Origin: Galliscardovia ingluviei
Lineage (GTDB): Bacteria; Actinomycetota; Actinomycetes; Actinomycetales; Bifidobacteriaceae
Assembly: GCF_014635685.1 (NCBI RefSeq)
Contig: NZ_BMDH01000001.1
Span: 496,001 to 560,000, forward strand
Direction of reading: 5' to 3'
DNA: 64,000 nt
In this document: piece after piece, positions 54,384-63,975 of the stretch
Layout: each line of letters begins with the position of its first letter
Numbering within the stretch: the first letter of the stretch is position 1
Program-made: the position numbers and the translations under genes
The notes under the pieces: model-generated
The model's database searches: none
The model's input: the letters and a program-made list of their open reading frames with translations, nothing else
Told to the model about the DNA's origin: nothing

Positions 54384-54440
54384 CTCAGCTTGAGATATAA
54401 ACGATTCCACAGCGTTTTTTGAGTCGTTTATAAGACTGAG
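54384..54440. repeat. Imperfect inverted repeat after the Ser/Thr-rich gene
   Basis: TATAAACGA (54396-54404) and TCGTTTATA (54424-54432) form a perfect 9-bp stem; CTCAG and CTGAG outside extend it. There is no T tail in either direction, though a T run lies in the loop. It may be a weak terminator or an mRNA-stabilising element. Confidence 0.45.
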
Positions 54441-54482
54441 CCGAGAGATACACAGGGTGTGAAAGCGCAGTACAAATAAAAG

Positions 54483-54517
54483 AAAAACCGCCTATCACAA
54501 GTGATTGTCACAGGCGG
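54483..54517 (-). terminator. Rho-independent terminator of tRNA-Ala
   Basis: On the minus strand CCGCCT pairs with AGGCGG, with inner pairing GTGACAA/TTGTGAT, and the stem is followed by TTTTTC. It lies 8 bp after the tRNA. Confidence 0.85.
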
Positions 54518-54525
54518 CAAATTTG

Positions 54526-54598
54526 TGGAGCTAGGGGGAATCGAACCCCCGACCCCCTCCATGCCATGGAGATGCGCTACCAGCTGCGCTATAGCCCC
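54526..54598 (-). tRNA. tRNA-Ala (anticodon GGC)
   Basis: A 73-nt cloverleaf: acceptor GGGGCTA/TAGCTCC with one G-T pair, D-arm GCGC...GCGC, anticodon loop ATGGCAT giving GGC, a variable loop, and T-arm GGGGG-TTCGATT-CCCCC. The discriminator is A. CCA is not encoded. Confidence 0.95.
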
Positions 54599-54776
54599 GT
54601 GTTCTTAAATGAACCGTTGAATACAATACAGCGTCTTGCATGAGGATGCAACTACGGCGTGTCAAAACTCATACCTTCGACTATTCTAGTGAGGGCAAAA
54701 GTTAAGCACAATAGTACTACTTACACTGCTTGCAATGTGCAACAATTCAGTAATGGTAAAGGCAGGTGATGCAACG

Positions 54777-55715
54777 ATGATGAGAATTTTTAGCACCGTG
54801 GGTGGTCAGGTTGAGCAAATTCAAGAGCCAAAACCTGGGGCATGGATAAGTCTTACCGAGCCTACAGATGTGGAGCTTGCTACCGTTGCAGAAACCTTCG
54901 ACGTGGATCTGGCAGATCTGCGAGCGCCACTTGATGACGAAGAACGTTCGCGTGTGGATGTCGAGGATAACTACACCATGGTTATTGTTGATATTCCAAC
55001 TGTTGAGGAGCGTGGAGGACGGGACTGGTACGAGACTATCCCTTTGTCGATTATTGTGGTTGATGACATTATTATTACAGTTTGTATGCAAGACACTACG
55101 CTGATGCACCCGTTTATGGAAGGTACTATTCGAGGGTTTAATACCTTCATGAAGTCACGCTTTATTTTGCAGATTCTGTACCGCAATGCCACGATGTATT
55201 TGCGATATCTGCGCATTATTGATCGTGAAAGCGATAAGCTCGAATTGAAATTGCGTCACTCTATGCATAATAGAGAAATTTTGATGCTACTAGAACTCAG
55301 CAAAACGTTGGTGTACTTCACTACATCGTTGAAATCTAATGAAATAGTATTAGAAAAACTTTCAACATTAAGCAGAATTCGTCAGTACCCAGATGATCAA
55401 GATTTGTTGGAAGACGTTATTATTGAAAACAAACAGGCAATTGAGATGGCAAATATTTATAGTGGAGTTTTGGCTAATATGACTGACTCTTTTGCATCAA
55501 TTGTTTCCAATAATTTGAATAATGTTATGCGTATTTTTACTATTATTTCAATTACGCTTTCCATACCAACGCTGATTTTCTCCATGTATGGTATGAACTT
55601 CGATGTTATGCCATTTACGCACGCATCATGGGGATTTGCAGCATGTGTTATTGTTTCTGTAATTATTTCTGCGGTAGTGACTTGGTTCTTAACGCGGTCG
55701 CGGTTATTTAAGTAA
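54777..55715 (+). CDS. corA: CorA-family divalent metal transporter
   Basis: 312 residues from ATG 54777 with AGGTGA upstream; the frame opens 14 codons earlier. It has a large N-terminal cytoplasmic domain and a long helix (about 170-255), then two C-terminal spans. The signature YGMNFD closes span 1. CorA pentamers carry Mg2+ and sometimes Co2+ or Ni2+. Key residues are intact. It is a single gene downstream of a divergent tRNA. Confidence 0.93.
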   Translation: MMRIFSTVGGQVEQIQEPKPGAWISLTEPTDVELATVAETFDVDLADLRAPLDDEERSRVDVEDNYTMVIVDIPTVEERGGRDWYETIPLSIIVVDDIIITVCMQDTTLMHPFMEGTIRGFNTFMKSRFILQILYRNATMYLRYLRIIDRESDKLELKLRHSMHNREILMLLELSKTLVYFTTSLKSNEIVLEKLSTLSRIRQYPDDQDLLEDVIIENKQAIEMANIYSGVLANMTDSFASIVSNNLNNVMRIFTIISITLSIPTLIFSMYGMNFDVMPFTHASWGFAACVIVSVIISAVVTWFLTRSRLFK

Positions 55716-55806
55716 TTACTATGTGTTGCAGTTGAGATAAGTATATAAAATATGGGTACGCTGAGTATGAATAGTTGGAATAACCGTATGGTGTTGGTGT
55801 AAGTAT

Positions 55807-56709
55807 ATGCGCATTCGTCCTGTAATCCATAGAATTATTGCTCTGGTGCTTGCTAGCATGTGCATGCTGGTAAGCACTGGATGCGCGTCAACTACTGAAT
55901 TTAGTGATAGTGAGCATATCGACACTGGAATTATCGGTCCACGTATTCGTATCGGTATTCCACTAGATCAGCCAGCGCTGTCCATACGTGCCGGATCAAC
56001 GTATTCTGGTTTTACTGTTGATGTAGCTCAGTATGTTGCTAAGCAGCTCGGATATGCGCCTTGGCAAATTGAATGGGTAGAGGCTCAACCTAAAGCATTA
56101 GAGCAGCTCTTTCAAGAAGGCAATATTGATATTGCTGCTGGATTGTTTGTACCAGATAGTCAATTGGAGCAAATCAAAGAGCAAGTGAATATACTGTTAG
56201 CTGGAGCTTATGCTCGAGATGATGAAAGTATTTTGGCTATTCACCATCAGCGCGAGGAAGAGCAGCATCAGGATATTACTGTGGCGCAAGATATTCTTGG
56301 CAAAGTAGTATGTACGGTATCTGCGGAGGATTTAACTAAACGACAATGGCCGGGGATGACCCATGTGATCCAGCAGCCAAGTGTTATGCAATGTGCTACG
56401 GCTCTTATGTCGGGTATGGCAGATGCTGTAGTTGCCCCGCGTATTGCTCTTACTGGGATTGCGCATACTAGTTTAGAGGACGCGGTTAGTGGACGCAATG
56501 CACAAGTGCTTACTGAGGCTCTTGACACTGGTGCCTATTATATGGTGGTTAAAACTGGCGCAAATACGCTTCAAAGTCGTATTGCATTAGCATTGGAACA
56601 TATGGTGCAAACAGGTACTTGGCAAGAAGTAACTGAACATGTCGAGCACAGTACTGGAGTACGTGTGGGGCTTCCTCAAGCCTTGCAACAGCAAAAGAAA
56701 GATGCATAA
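55807..56709 (+). CDS. Solute-binding lipoprotein, amino-acid ABC type (family 3)
   Basis: 300 residues. The N-terminal signal ends in the lipobox LVSTGC (Cys about 26), so it is anchored outside. IRIGIPLDQPALSIRAGSTYSGFTVDVAQYVAKQLGY is the usual start of the SBP_bac_3 fold that binds polar amino acids. DIAAGLFVPD and the second lobe follow. No permease or ATPase gene is adjacent, so it is an orphan binding protein or pairs with a distant transporter. The usual DR.G ligand motif is not obvious. The ribosome site is weak. Confidence 0.82.
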   Translation: MRIRPVIHRIIALVLASMCMLVSTGCASTTEFSDSEHIDTGIIGPRIRIGIPLDQPALSIRAGSTYSGFTVDVAQYVAKQLGYAPWQIEWVEAQPKALEQLFQEGNIDIAAGLFVPDSQLEQIKEQVNILLAGAYARDDESILAIHHQREEEQHQDITVAQDILGKVVCTVSAEDLTKRQWPGMTHVIQQPSVMQCATALMSGMADAVVAPRIALTGIAHTSLEDAVSGRNAQVLTEALDTGAYYMVVKTGANTLQSRIALALEHMVQTGTWQEVTEHVEHSTGVRVGLPQALQQQKKDA

Positions 56710-56796
56710 CTGTATAAGTAGCAAGCTATAGTGCAGTTTTGCACAGCACTATATTGCAAGCTGTATTATATGGTGAAAACTCAGTAATAGGTTGAG

Positions 56797-56812
56797 CATA
56801 GCGTATGCTATG
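56797..56812. promoter_or_regulatory. Small palindrome upstream of leuS
   Basis: CATAGC-GTAT-GCTATG, 57 bp before the leuS start. It could be an operator or hairpin in the leader. No T-box signature (the AGGGTGGNACCGCG-type box) is present. Confidence 0.35.
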
Positions 56813-56868
56813 TTGCATTGTATTATGCTGTAGATCAGCAATGCTTAAACTGTAATTAAAGGAGCATT

Positions 56869-59826
56869 ATGGCGCAGGATGCGACCAATGACGAGACTCT
56901 TGCTTCAGAGCCAACGTATCGTTACAACGCACAAATGGCACAGGATATTGAAGCATATTGGCAGCAGTACTGGGATGAGCATGGCACATTCTGGGCTGCT
57001 AATGTTGCTGGTGATTTAACTGATGGTCAAGGACGCCACGCTGAAGGTCGTCCTTCCTTCTTTGCGATGGATATGTTCCCATACCCCTCTGGCAAAGGAC
57101 TGCATGTCGGTCATCCGCTCGGCTATTTAGCAACTGATGTGGTCAGCCGATTCCATCGTATGAAGGGAGAGAATGTTCTGCATGCGATGGGATACGATGC
57201 GTTTGGTCTTCCTGCAGAACAGTATGCTGTACAAACAGGTCAGCATCCACGCATCACTACAGAGCAGAATATTGCTAATATGCGACGCCAGCTTCACCGC
57301 ATGGGCTTAAGTTTTGACAACAGGCGTTCATTTGCCACGATTGAACCGGGATATGTGCGTTGGACGCAGTGGATTTTCTCCAAGATTTATGAGTCTTGGT
57401 ACGACCCTGAGGCTGTTAATCCATCGGGGACTCAGGGCTGTGCTCGACCAATTAGTGAGCTTATTGATGAGTTCCGCAGTGGTAAGCGTTCAATTCCTGG
57501 TTTTGCTGATCAATCATGGGATGAGCTGAGTCATAAAGAACAAAGCGATGTACTTAATGAGTTCCGTCTTGCTTATATTTCTCATTCTCCAGTCAATTGG
57601 TGCCCAGGCTTGGGTACTGTGCTTGCTAATGAGGAAGTGACGGCGGAAGGGCGATCTGAGCGCGGTAATTATCCGGTATTCCAAAAGCAATTGCGCCAGT
57701 GGTCCATGCGTATTACAGCGTATGGTCATCGTTTGCTTGAGGATTTGGAGTATATTGATTGGCCAGAAAAAGTAAAGTTGATGCAGCATAATTGGATTGG
57801 TGAATCTCATGGTGCTGCTATTCACTTTACTGTGCCAACAGCAGCCGGTGATCAGGATCTTGAAATCTATACCACGCGACCTGACACGATTTTTGGTACC
57901 ACGTTCTGTGTGGTTGCTCCAGAGCATGCATTACTAGATGAAGTGCCTGATACGTGGCCTGCACAAGTTGATGAAGCGTGGACTGGTGGTTTTGAAAATC
58001 CTCGTGAAGCTGTTGCAGCCTATCGTCATAAAGCACAGACACGCACGGCGAAAGATCATGGTAGTCAAGAGGATTCCAAGTCTGGCGTCTTTACTGGTTT
58101 GTATGCCAGCAATCCAATAACCGGAGCTAAGCTTCCGGTATTTACTGCAGATTACGTGCTTATGGATTATGGTACGGGTGCTATTATGGCAGTTCCTGGT
58201 GGCGATCAGCGCGATTTTGATTTTGCGCAGAACTACCATTTGCCAGTAATTTACACTGTTGCTCCTTCAGCCGAAGATGATACAACACTTGCTGATATTG
58301 AGGGCGTAGCTCCATATACAAGCCATGATGGTGTAGTCATTAATTCGAGTATTGAAGCAAATGCTCAAGATGGTACTGCATTTACTATTAATGGACTGTC
58401 AGTGGACGCTGCTATTGATGCAGTTAATGCATGGCTTGAAGAGCATCATATTGGACATGGCACGGTAAGCTACCGCTTGCGTGATTGGCTCTTTAGTCGC
58501 CAACGCTATTGGGGTGAACCATTCCCAATTGTGTACGATGATGATGAAGTGCCATACTTAATTCCAGATGATCAGCTGCCAATTAATTTGCCTGATGTGC
58601 CTGATTATTCTCCAAAGACCTTCGACCCACAAGATGCGGATTCTAATCCAGAGGCTCCATTAAGCCGTAATGAAGAGTGGGTAACCCTTACTCTTGATCT
58701 CGGAGATGGTCCAAAAACGTATCACCGCGATACCAATACGATGCCTAATTGGGCTGGTTCATGCTGGTATTACATGCGATATTTGGATCCAAATAATACG
58801 CAGGCAATGGTTGATATGCGCGAGTATGACTATTGGATGGGTCCAAACCGTGGTAATGGTCAAACTGGTGGCGTGGATCTGTATATTGGCGGTGTGGAGC
58901 ATGCGGTGTTGCACTTACTGTATGCTCGATTCTGGCACAAAGTACTCTTTGATCTAGGTATTGTGGATTCATCTGAACCATTCCATCGCCTCTTTAACCA
59001 AGGTATGATTCAAGCATACGCCTACACTGATGACCGTGGTCAATACGTACCTGCAGCAGAGGTGGAACATACCGGAGATAATGAGGATACTGGATACACT
59101 TACCAAGGTGAACCAGTACATCGTGAATTTGGCAAGATGGGCAAGAGCCTGAAAAATATTATTACACCAGACGATATGTATGCACAATATGGCGCTGATA
59201 CATTCCGTTTATATGAAATGAGTATGGGACCTCTTGCGGAATCACGTCCTTGGAATGCGCGTAATGTTATTGGTGGCATGCGCTTCTTACAGAGGTTGTG
59301 GCGTAATGTCATTGATGAGCAAACTGGCGAGCTGGTAGTTAGTGAGCAGGAACTCGATACTGCTACGTTAAAGGCTGTGCATACAGCAATTCATGATGTT
59401 ACTGTTGAAATGGAGGGTATGCGCCCGAATACCGCCATTTCGCATCTTATTGTGCTCAATAATTATTTGACAGGTTTACCTCAGGTGCCTCGTCGTGCAG
59501 TTGAGCCATTAATTTTGATGCTAGCTCCTATTGCTCCTCATATTTGTGAAGAACTGTGGAAGCGCTTAGGTCATAGTAGCTCTATTGCCCATGCCGATTG
59601 GCCTGTTGCTGACGAACGCTATGTGGGACAAGATACGGTTACTGCTGTAGTTCAAGTTAAAGGTAAAGTACGTGGCAAGCTGGAAGTAAGTCCTGACATT
59701 GCTCCAGATGAGCTGGAACGTATGGCTCTTGAACTTCCTGCTGTTATCGAGCGTTTGGGTGGTAAGCCAGCACGTAAGATTATTGTTAAGGCTCCAAAGA
59801 TTGTTTCTATTGTGCCTCAAGAATGA
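56869..59826 (+). CDS. leuS: Leucyl-tRNA synthetase
   Basis: 985 residues, class I synthetase. The HIGH-type motif is YPSGKGLHVGHPLGY (about 75-89), the editing domain lies in the middle (TTRPDTIFGTTF), and the KMSKS motif appears as KMGKSLKN. A C-terminal anticodon-binding domain ends VQVKGKVRGKLEVS. KMGKS is a tolerated variant. It is longer than E. coli LeuS (860), as in actinobacteria with an extra insertion. AAAGGAG precedes the ATG. A terminator follows. Confidence 0.97.
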   Translation: MAQDATNDETLASEPTYRYNAQMAQDIEAYWQQYWDEHGTFWAANVAGDLTDGQGRHAEGRPSFFAMDMFPYPSGKGLHVGHPLGYLATDVVSRFHRMKGENVLHAMGYDAFGLPAEQYAVQTGQHPRITTEQNIANMRRQLHRMGLSFDNRRSFATIEPGYVRWTQWIFSKIYESWYDPEAVNPSGTQGCARPISELIDEFRSGKRSIPGFADQSWDELSHKEQSDVLNEFRLAYISHSPVNWCPGLGTVLANEEVTAEGRSERGNYPVFQKQLRQWSMRITAYGHRLLEDLEYIDWPEKVKLMQHNWIGESHGAAIHFTVPTAAGDQDLEIYTTRPDTIFGTTFCVVAPEHALLDEVPDTWPAQVDEAWTGGFENPREAVAAYRHKAQTRTAKDHGSQEDSKSGVFTGLYASNPITGAKLPVFTADYVLMDYGTGAIMAVPGGDQRDFDFAQNYHLPVIYTVAPSAEDDTTLADIEGVAPYTSHDGVVINSSIEANAQDGTAFTINGLSVDAAIDAVNAWLEEHHIGHGTVSYRLRDWLFSRQRYWGEPFPIVYDDDEVPYLIPDDQLPINLPDVPDYSPKTFDPQDADSNPEAPLSRNEEWVTLTLDLGDGPKTYHRDTNTMPNWAGSCWYYMRYLDPNNTQAMVDMREYDYWMGPNRGNGQTGGVDLYIGGVEHAVLHLLYARFWHKVLFDLGIVDSSEPFHRLFNQGMIQAYAYTDDRGQYVPAAEVEHTGDNEDTGYTYQGEPVHREFGKMGKSLKNIITPDDMYAQYGADTFRLYEMSMGPLAESRPWNARNVIGGMRFLQRLWRNVIDEQTGELVVSEQELDTATLKAVHTAIHDVTVEMEGMRPNTAISHLIVLNNYLTGLPQVPRRAVEPLILMLAPIAPHICEELWKRLGHSSSIAHADWPVADERYVGQDTVTAVVQVKGKVRGKLEVSPDIAPDELERMALELPAVIERLGGKPARKIIVKAPKIVSIVPQE

Positions 59827-59888
59827 TCAGCATATAAGAAATTACATTAGTACAACCTACATGTATAGCGAATAGCAATCAGTAGTTG

Positions 59889-59924
59889 AGCGCCCTGTAT
59901 CTATGCGATATGGGGCGCTTTTGT
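59889..59924 (+). terminator. Rho-independent terminator of leuS
   Basis: AGCGCCC pairs with GGGCGCT, with inner TATC/GATA pairing, followed by TTTTG. It lies 62 bp after the stop. Confidence 0.8.
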
Positions 59925-59961
59925 ATATAGACATGCTAGTCGGGTGGGTAGGGGGTGTTCA

Positions 59962-59976
59962 TTAGATAACATCTAA
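59962..59976. promoter_or_regulatory. Palindrome upstream of comEA
   Basis: TTAGAT-AAC-ATCTAA with a G-rich stretch (GGGTGGGTAGGGGG) just before it, 44 bp before the comEA start. It is a candidate operator for the competence genes; evidence is symmetry and position only. Confidence 0.35.
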
Positions 59977-60020
59977 CCCAGGGCTTGTATTGTGTGTGGC
60001 GTCTTTGCCACACTCAATAT

Positions 60021-60983
60021 ATGCAACAGCGTAATCGTGCTCTATTGGCGCATAGGAGTATAGTACCCTACCGACGGCTGCAAACATTGGCTGATTGCTA
60101 TACAGATAAGCTACACATTAGCAATGTTGAGCCTCAGTGTAGTAATCCTGAGCTCCAGAGCGCATTCACAGACTCGTATAGAGAAGAACTAGAGTCTGAA
60201 CATTCTACCTTTACAGCAGAAAATGTTGCAAACTCAGCCGCCGATGCTGCGAATGTGCTGATTCAGCAGTCCTTGATAAACAAGCCCGCATTGCAAGATC
60301 ATGAGCGAGCCCAAACTGAACAATTAGAGCAAATTGGAGAGGACTCGCTACTAGGTATGTTATCCGGGGTAAAAGCTTCTGATACTGAACCTGCGACTGA
60401 TCTACAAAATGACCTTATATCACCTCGAGGGAGAATGAGACTTTCTCTTGAGCCACAGCATGCAGTGTTGCTGATTATTATTCTTATGTGTGCCTTAAGT
60501 TTGAGCGTAACACTTAGTGTCAGGCAAGGTATAGTGCTCGTGCGGCAAGCACAGCATCAAGAACAACTGTTAGCGCAACATACTGTACAAGACGCGGACA
60601 ATACTGGTGCACATGATCCAGACGGCAAAGATGCCACAGATGGCACAGACGACATAAACACACATGTCAATACTCAACAATCGGTGGACTCTGCACACCA
60701 AAACCAAAACACGCAAGACAGAACTGAGCAGGTGCCTGAATCACCAAGTCAGCAGATTGCGCCAGCGCCCCAACAACAGTCGACCATTAACATCAATACT
60801 GCAACAGCTGAGCAATTGCAACAGCTTAAGGGTATTGGACCTACTATGGCGCAGCGTATTATTGACTATCGCAACAAGCATGGGCACTTTTCATCTATTG
60901 ATGAGTTACAACAGGTTAAGGGAATTGGCGTCAAAACACTAGCGAAAATTCGCGATGATATCAGTGTGGGTGATGCTCCATGA
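60021..60983 (+). CDS. comEA: DNA-uptake protein ComEA with long cytoplasmic extension
   Basis: 320 residues from ATG 60021 (a TTG 12 codons earlier is possible). Normal ComEA starts with its membrane span. Here about 140 polar residues precede it, with the span at about 146-166 (AVLLIIILMCALSLSVTLSV). An acidic Asp/Gln-rich linker follows, then the ComEA domain with two helix-hairpin-helix motifs (INTATAEQLQQLKGIGPTMAQRI and LQQVKGIGVKTLAKI), which bind DNA non-specifically. The TGA overlaps the comEC ATG, so the two are coupled. Confidence 0.88.
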   Translation: MQQRNRALLAHRSIVPYRRLQTLADCYTDKLHISNVEPQCSNPELQSAFTDSYREELESEHSTFTAENVANSAADAANVLIQQSLINKPALQDHERAQTEQLEQIGEDSLLGMLSGVKASDTEPATDLQNDLISPRGRMRLSLEPQHAVLLIIILMCALSLSVTLSVRQGIVLVRQAQHQEQLLAQHTVQDADNTGAHDPDGKDATDGTDDINTHVNTQQSVDSAHQNQNTQDRTEQVPESPSQQIAPAPQQQSTININTATAEQLQQLKGIGPTMAQRIIDYRNKHGHFSSIDELQQVKGIGVKTLAKIRDDISVGDAP

Positions 60984-62791
60984 ATATTCACCAAACTTCG
61001 CATAAAGCGCATGGTATAGGGCAGGTGCTGGTCACAGTCGATGAGCAGGGAAGTGTTGATGGACGTATTGCTCCTGTTGCAGGCATGATTTGGGTGTGTA
61101 TGCTTGCTTATCAAATTTTTATAGCTCACCAACTGCTGCATCATCCCATATATCAGATCCTATGCATCACTGGCATATGTATAGCAGGTATTGTCAGCGC
61201 TCTTCTTTGGGTCAGCATGCATATGCGCGCTGGTGTAAAACATGTTTACGAGAATCATAAGTCAAGCGCACTTAGGATTTCACCAGAAGTTCGTAGGGGC
61301 GTGGCACGGTATATTCACCGAACACTGTTGTGGTACATGGTTATTCTTATCGTCGCATGTGGTTGCGCGCTGTTGCGAGCACATGTTGTTCATAGTGAAA
61401 GTAGTCATGATCCAGTCGCGCATAGTATGACACAAGGCGCATCAACAGCTCAAATTGTGTTTCAGACGCAAACAGTTACTGCATCATTTAGACATGGATT
61501 TGACTGTATGATGCGCGTATCCGCACAGTACGTGGCAATTAATGGGGTACATGAACCTTCACATGCCGCTATTCAGGTCTTTGCACAAGGCTCTCTATGC
61601 TCAGCAACTCTAGGTCAACAGGTGCTAGCACAAGGACGCTTGCATGCATCATCGTTTCCTGCAGGATTTGGTTCCCAAGAAATACCGTGGTTTGATGTAC
61701 GCCAGCCAATTACTGTGCTCGCTGATAGTTCTCATTTAAATCAGGCGCGCCAACGCATCTATGAAGCGTTTATTCAGCAAACACGCTTACTTGATGCGCA
61801 ATCAGCAGTACTTATCCCAGGGATAACCATGGGATTGCTTGGTAACAATGCCATACTTGCACAAGCACCAACGTCACCGGAAATTGACAGGTCATATGCA
61901 AAATCATTGCAGCGCATTTTTACCGATGCCGGCATAGTGCATCTTATGGCTGTTTCCGGAGGGCATGTTGTAATTCTTCTTGCTCTATGGTTACAACTGT
62001 GTCGGACTGCGCAGCTACCCGCATGGATCACGTGGATTATTATTGGTCACGCTTTAGTTGGGCTACGGCTTATCATGATGCCAGTAGCTTCACTTGACCG
62101 AGCCTTGATGATGGCCGCTCTTGCACAAACAGCACGCTGTATCGGTCGTCCCAGTAGTTCCATAAGCAGTTTTTCCTGGAGTATCGTACTGCTGCTCTTT
62201 GCACAACCACAGTTGTGTGTTGATCTCGGATTTGCACTTTCATGCACTTCCGTAGGAGCAATACTTGCTTGGAGTAATCGCCTTACTCACGCACTCCATA
62301 TGGTAATGCCTCGGACAATTGCAGCAACACTTGCTGTTACCTTAAGCGCACAGTTCGCAACAACACCAATAACTGCGCTTATTAACCCGCAATACGCACT
62401 TTGGGCTCCGCTTGCTAATATTCTGATTACTCCAGTAATAGCAATAGCGACCATTTGCGGAATACTTGGATTATGTACTGCTTGGTGCATACCGGTATTC
62501 GCACACTGTATATTGGTAGTCTGCTCATGGTGCTGTTCATGGATAACGAGTGTTGCCCGAGTATGCACACAACTACCAGGCAACATTATCCCCCTACCAT
62601 CTGAGGTTGGGGGAGCAGGGATAATACTACTGATTCAAATACTGATAGTAAGTGTGATTAAGTATTGCACAGCACAGCTCAAAACTCGCATAGTGCATAG
62701 GTTCCATGCAGGACATGCTCAACATCGATCTATGCTCACACCATGGCAACGCGTACAACTTTGGATAGCAGAAACACGGTTAATGCTCTAA
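60980..62791 (+). CDS. comEC: DNA-uptake channel protein ComEC/Rec2
   Basis: 603 residues, about ten spans. An OB-fold-like external part (about 140-260) is followed by the Competence domain with GIVHLMAVSGGHVVILLALWLQL (VSGxH motif) and the hydrophobic channel spans. No metallo-beta-lactamase domain follows the spans, so it is the short form. ComEC carries single-stranded DNA through the membrane. With comEA this gives two parts of an uptake machine. Type IV pilus genes and dprA are not in the window, so competence cannot be concluded. Confidence 0.88.
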   Translation: MNIHQTSHKAHGIGQVLVTVDEQGSVDGRIAPVAGMIWVCMLAYQIFIAHQLLHHPIYQILCITGICIAGIVSALLWVSMHMRAGVKHVYENHKSSALRISPEVRRGVARYIHRTLLWYMVILIVACGCALLRAHVVHSESSHDPVAHSMTQGASTAQIVFQTQTVTASFRHGFDCMMRVSAQYVAINGVHEPSHAAIQVFAQGSLCSATLGQQVLAQGRLHASSFPAGFGSQEIPWFDVRQPITVLADSSHLNQARQRIYEAFIQQTRLLDAQSAVLIPGITMGLLGNNAILAQAPTSPEIDRSYAKSLQRIFTDAGIVHLMAVSGGHVVILLALWLQLCRTAQLPAWITWIIIGHALVGLRLIMMPVASLDRALMMAALAQTARCIGRPSSSISSFSWSIVLLLFAQPQLCVDLGFALSCTSVGAILAWSNRLTHALHMVMPRTIAATLAVTLSAQFATTPITALINPQYALWAPLANILITPVIAIATICGILGLCTAWCIPVFAHCILVVCSWCCSWITSVARVCTQLPGNIIPLPSEVGGAGIILLIQILIVSVIKYCTAQLKTRIVHRFHAGHAQHRSMLTPWQRVQLWIAETRLML

Positions 62792-62912
62792 TACTAACTT
62801 TACCAATATAAGCGGTGTAATGGGAGTTGTTGTAGCGGATATACATAGCCATAAGAGAAAAGTAATGATATTCGAGTACTCTGGTTGCTAGTTATCGCAG
62901 ATAAGGGTAAGT

Positions 62913-63872
62913 ATGGTCACACAACTGAGCACAGTCACGTATGTCTATGCAGGTGACAAGCATCTCAATAACCAAACGGTGCAAGATCTCATTGCTCGTG
63001 CACAGCAGCTTGTGCCTCAGGCACAGCGTATTGAGCTTGATGCCGCGCAATCAAGCATCTATGATTTTCGTGAAGCTACCAGTCCAACACTGCTAAGCGA
63101 CACTGCAATCGTCATACTCTCCAATATGGCACAAGCAAGCACCGACCTTGTCAAAGAGATTACAACATATATCAGCATGCCACATGACGGGCAATCCTAC
63201 ATCATATGCCAACAGCTCGAAGGCAACGCGAAAAAAGTCAAAGATACCCTACAAGCTGCTGGTGCACAAATAATTACCGTACAGGATCTGAACAAAGAAC
63301 GCGATCTTGTTGAATATGTAATTTCCTGTTTTGCAGCAAGAAAACGCATGATTACACGAAATGCCGCACAATTTATGGCATCAGTGCTTATCGGACAAGC
63401 AGACCAAATCCAAGCATTGAGCAACCAGCTTTGCGATGATTTCGATACTGACCCGATAGACATTGATGTAGTACAACAATATACAACCGCAGCTCCTCAA
63501 GTTAAAGGATTTGCTATTGCCGATATGGCGCTCGCTGGCAATGGTGCCGCGGCGGTTGTACAGTTGAGGCAAGCGCTTATCCAAGGCACCGACCCCTTAG
63601 CTATTATTGGTGCCCTGGCTTCGTCACTACGAACTATGGCTAAAACAGCTGTCGCACAGGCGGGACTAATTGCGAGTAGAGAAGTCGGTCCATCATGGTT
63701 GATGAATAAAGCACGTAAACAGCTTAGTGGTTGGAATACGCCAGCAATGGCTAAATGCTTTGAACTACTTGCGCAAGCTGATGCTGTTGCAAAGGGCGCA
63801 CCAGGGGATACACAGTACGCACTGGAACAAGCGGTAATGGCTATCGCGACTCGTGGTAATCAAAATGCATAA
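62913..63872 (+). CDS. holA: DNA polymerase III delta subunit
   Basis: 319 residues. The fold and order match HolA: an N-terminal domain with TVTYVYAGDKHLNNQTVQDL where many members have G-x-x ligand loops, a degenerate AAA+ domain, and a C-terminal collar with DPLAIIGALASSLRTMAK and MNKARKQLSGWNTPAM. It opens the beta clamp during loading. AAGGG precedes the ATG. leuS, comEA, comEC and holA form a conserved actinobacterial block. Confidence 0.93.
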   Translation: MVTQLSTVTYVYAGDKHLNNQTVQDLIARAQQLVPQAQRIELDAAQSSIYDFREATSPTLLSDTAIVILSNMAQASTDLVKEITTYISMPHDGQSYIICQQLEGNAKKVKDTLQAAGAQIITVQDLNKERDLVEYVISCFAARKRMITRNAAQFMASVLIGQADQIQALSNQLCDDFDTDPIDIDVVQQYTTAAPQVKGFAIADMALAGNGAAAVVQLRQALIQGTDPLAIIGALASSLRTMAKTAVAQAGLIASREVGPSWLMNKARKQLSGWNTPAMAKCFELLAQADAVAKGAPGDTQYALEQAVMAIATRGNQNA

Positions 63873-63906
63873 GCAATCTAAGTATTCAATCTATAAATCG
63901 GTTATG

Positions 63907-63933
63907 CAATTGGCGGCACTGATCTGCCAATTG
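63907..63933. repeat. Inverted repeat after holA
   Basis: CAATTGGC (63907-63914) and GCCAATTG (63926-63933) around an 11-base loop, without a T run. It may be a weak terminator or a site for the next gene. Confidence 0.4.
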
Positions 63934-63975
63934 TACTAGAGCAAAGACTACACTGGCGACAGTAGTGGAGGAAGT

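Noticed and set aside
56710-56868. T-box leader for leuS
   Set aside because: No T-box consensus, antiterminator or terminator; only a small palindrome is visible.
59945-59960. G-quadruplex upstream of comEA
   Set aside because: Only three runs of three or more G are present, so a standard four-tract quadruplex cannot form from this stretch alone.
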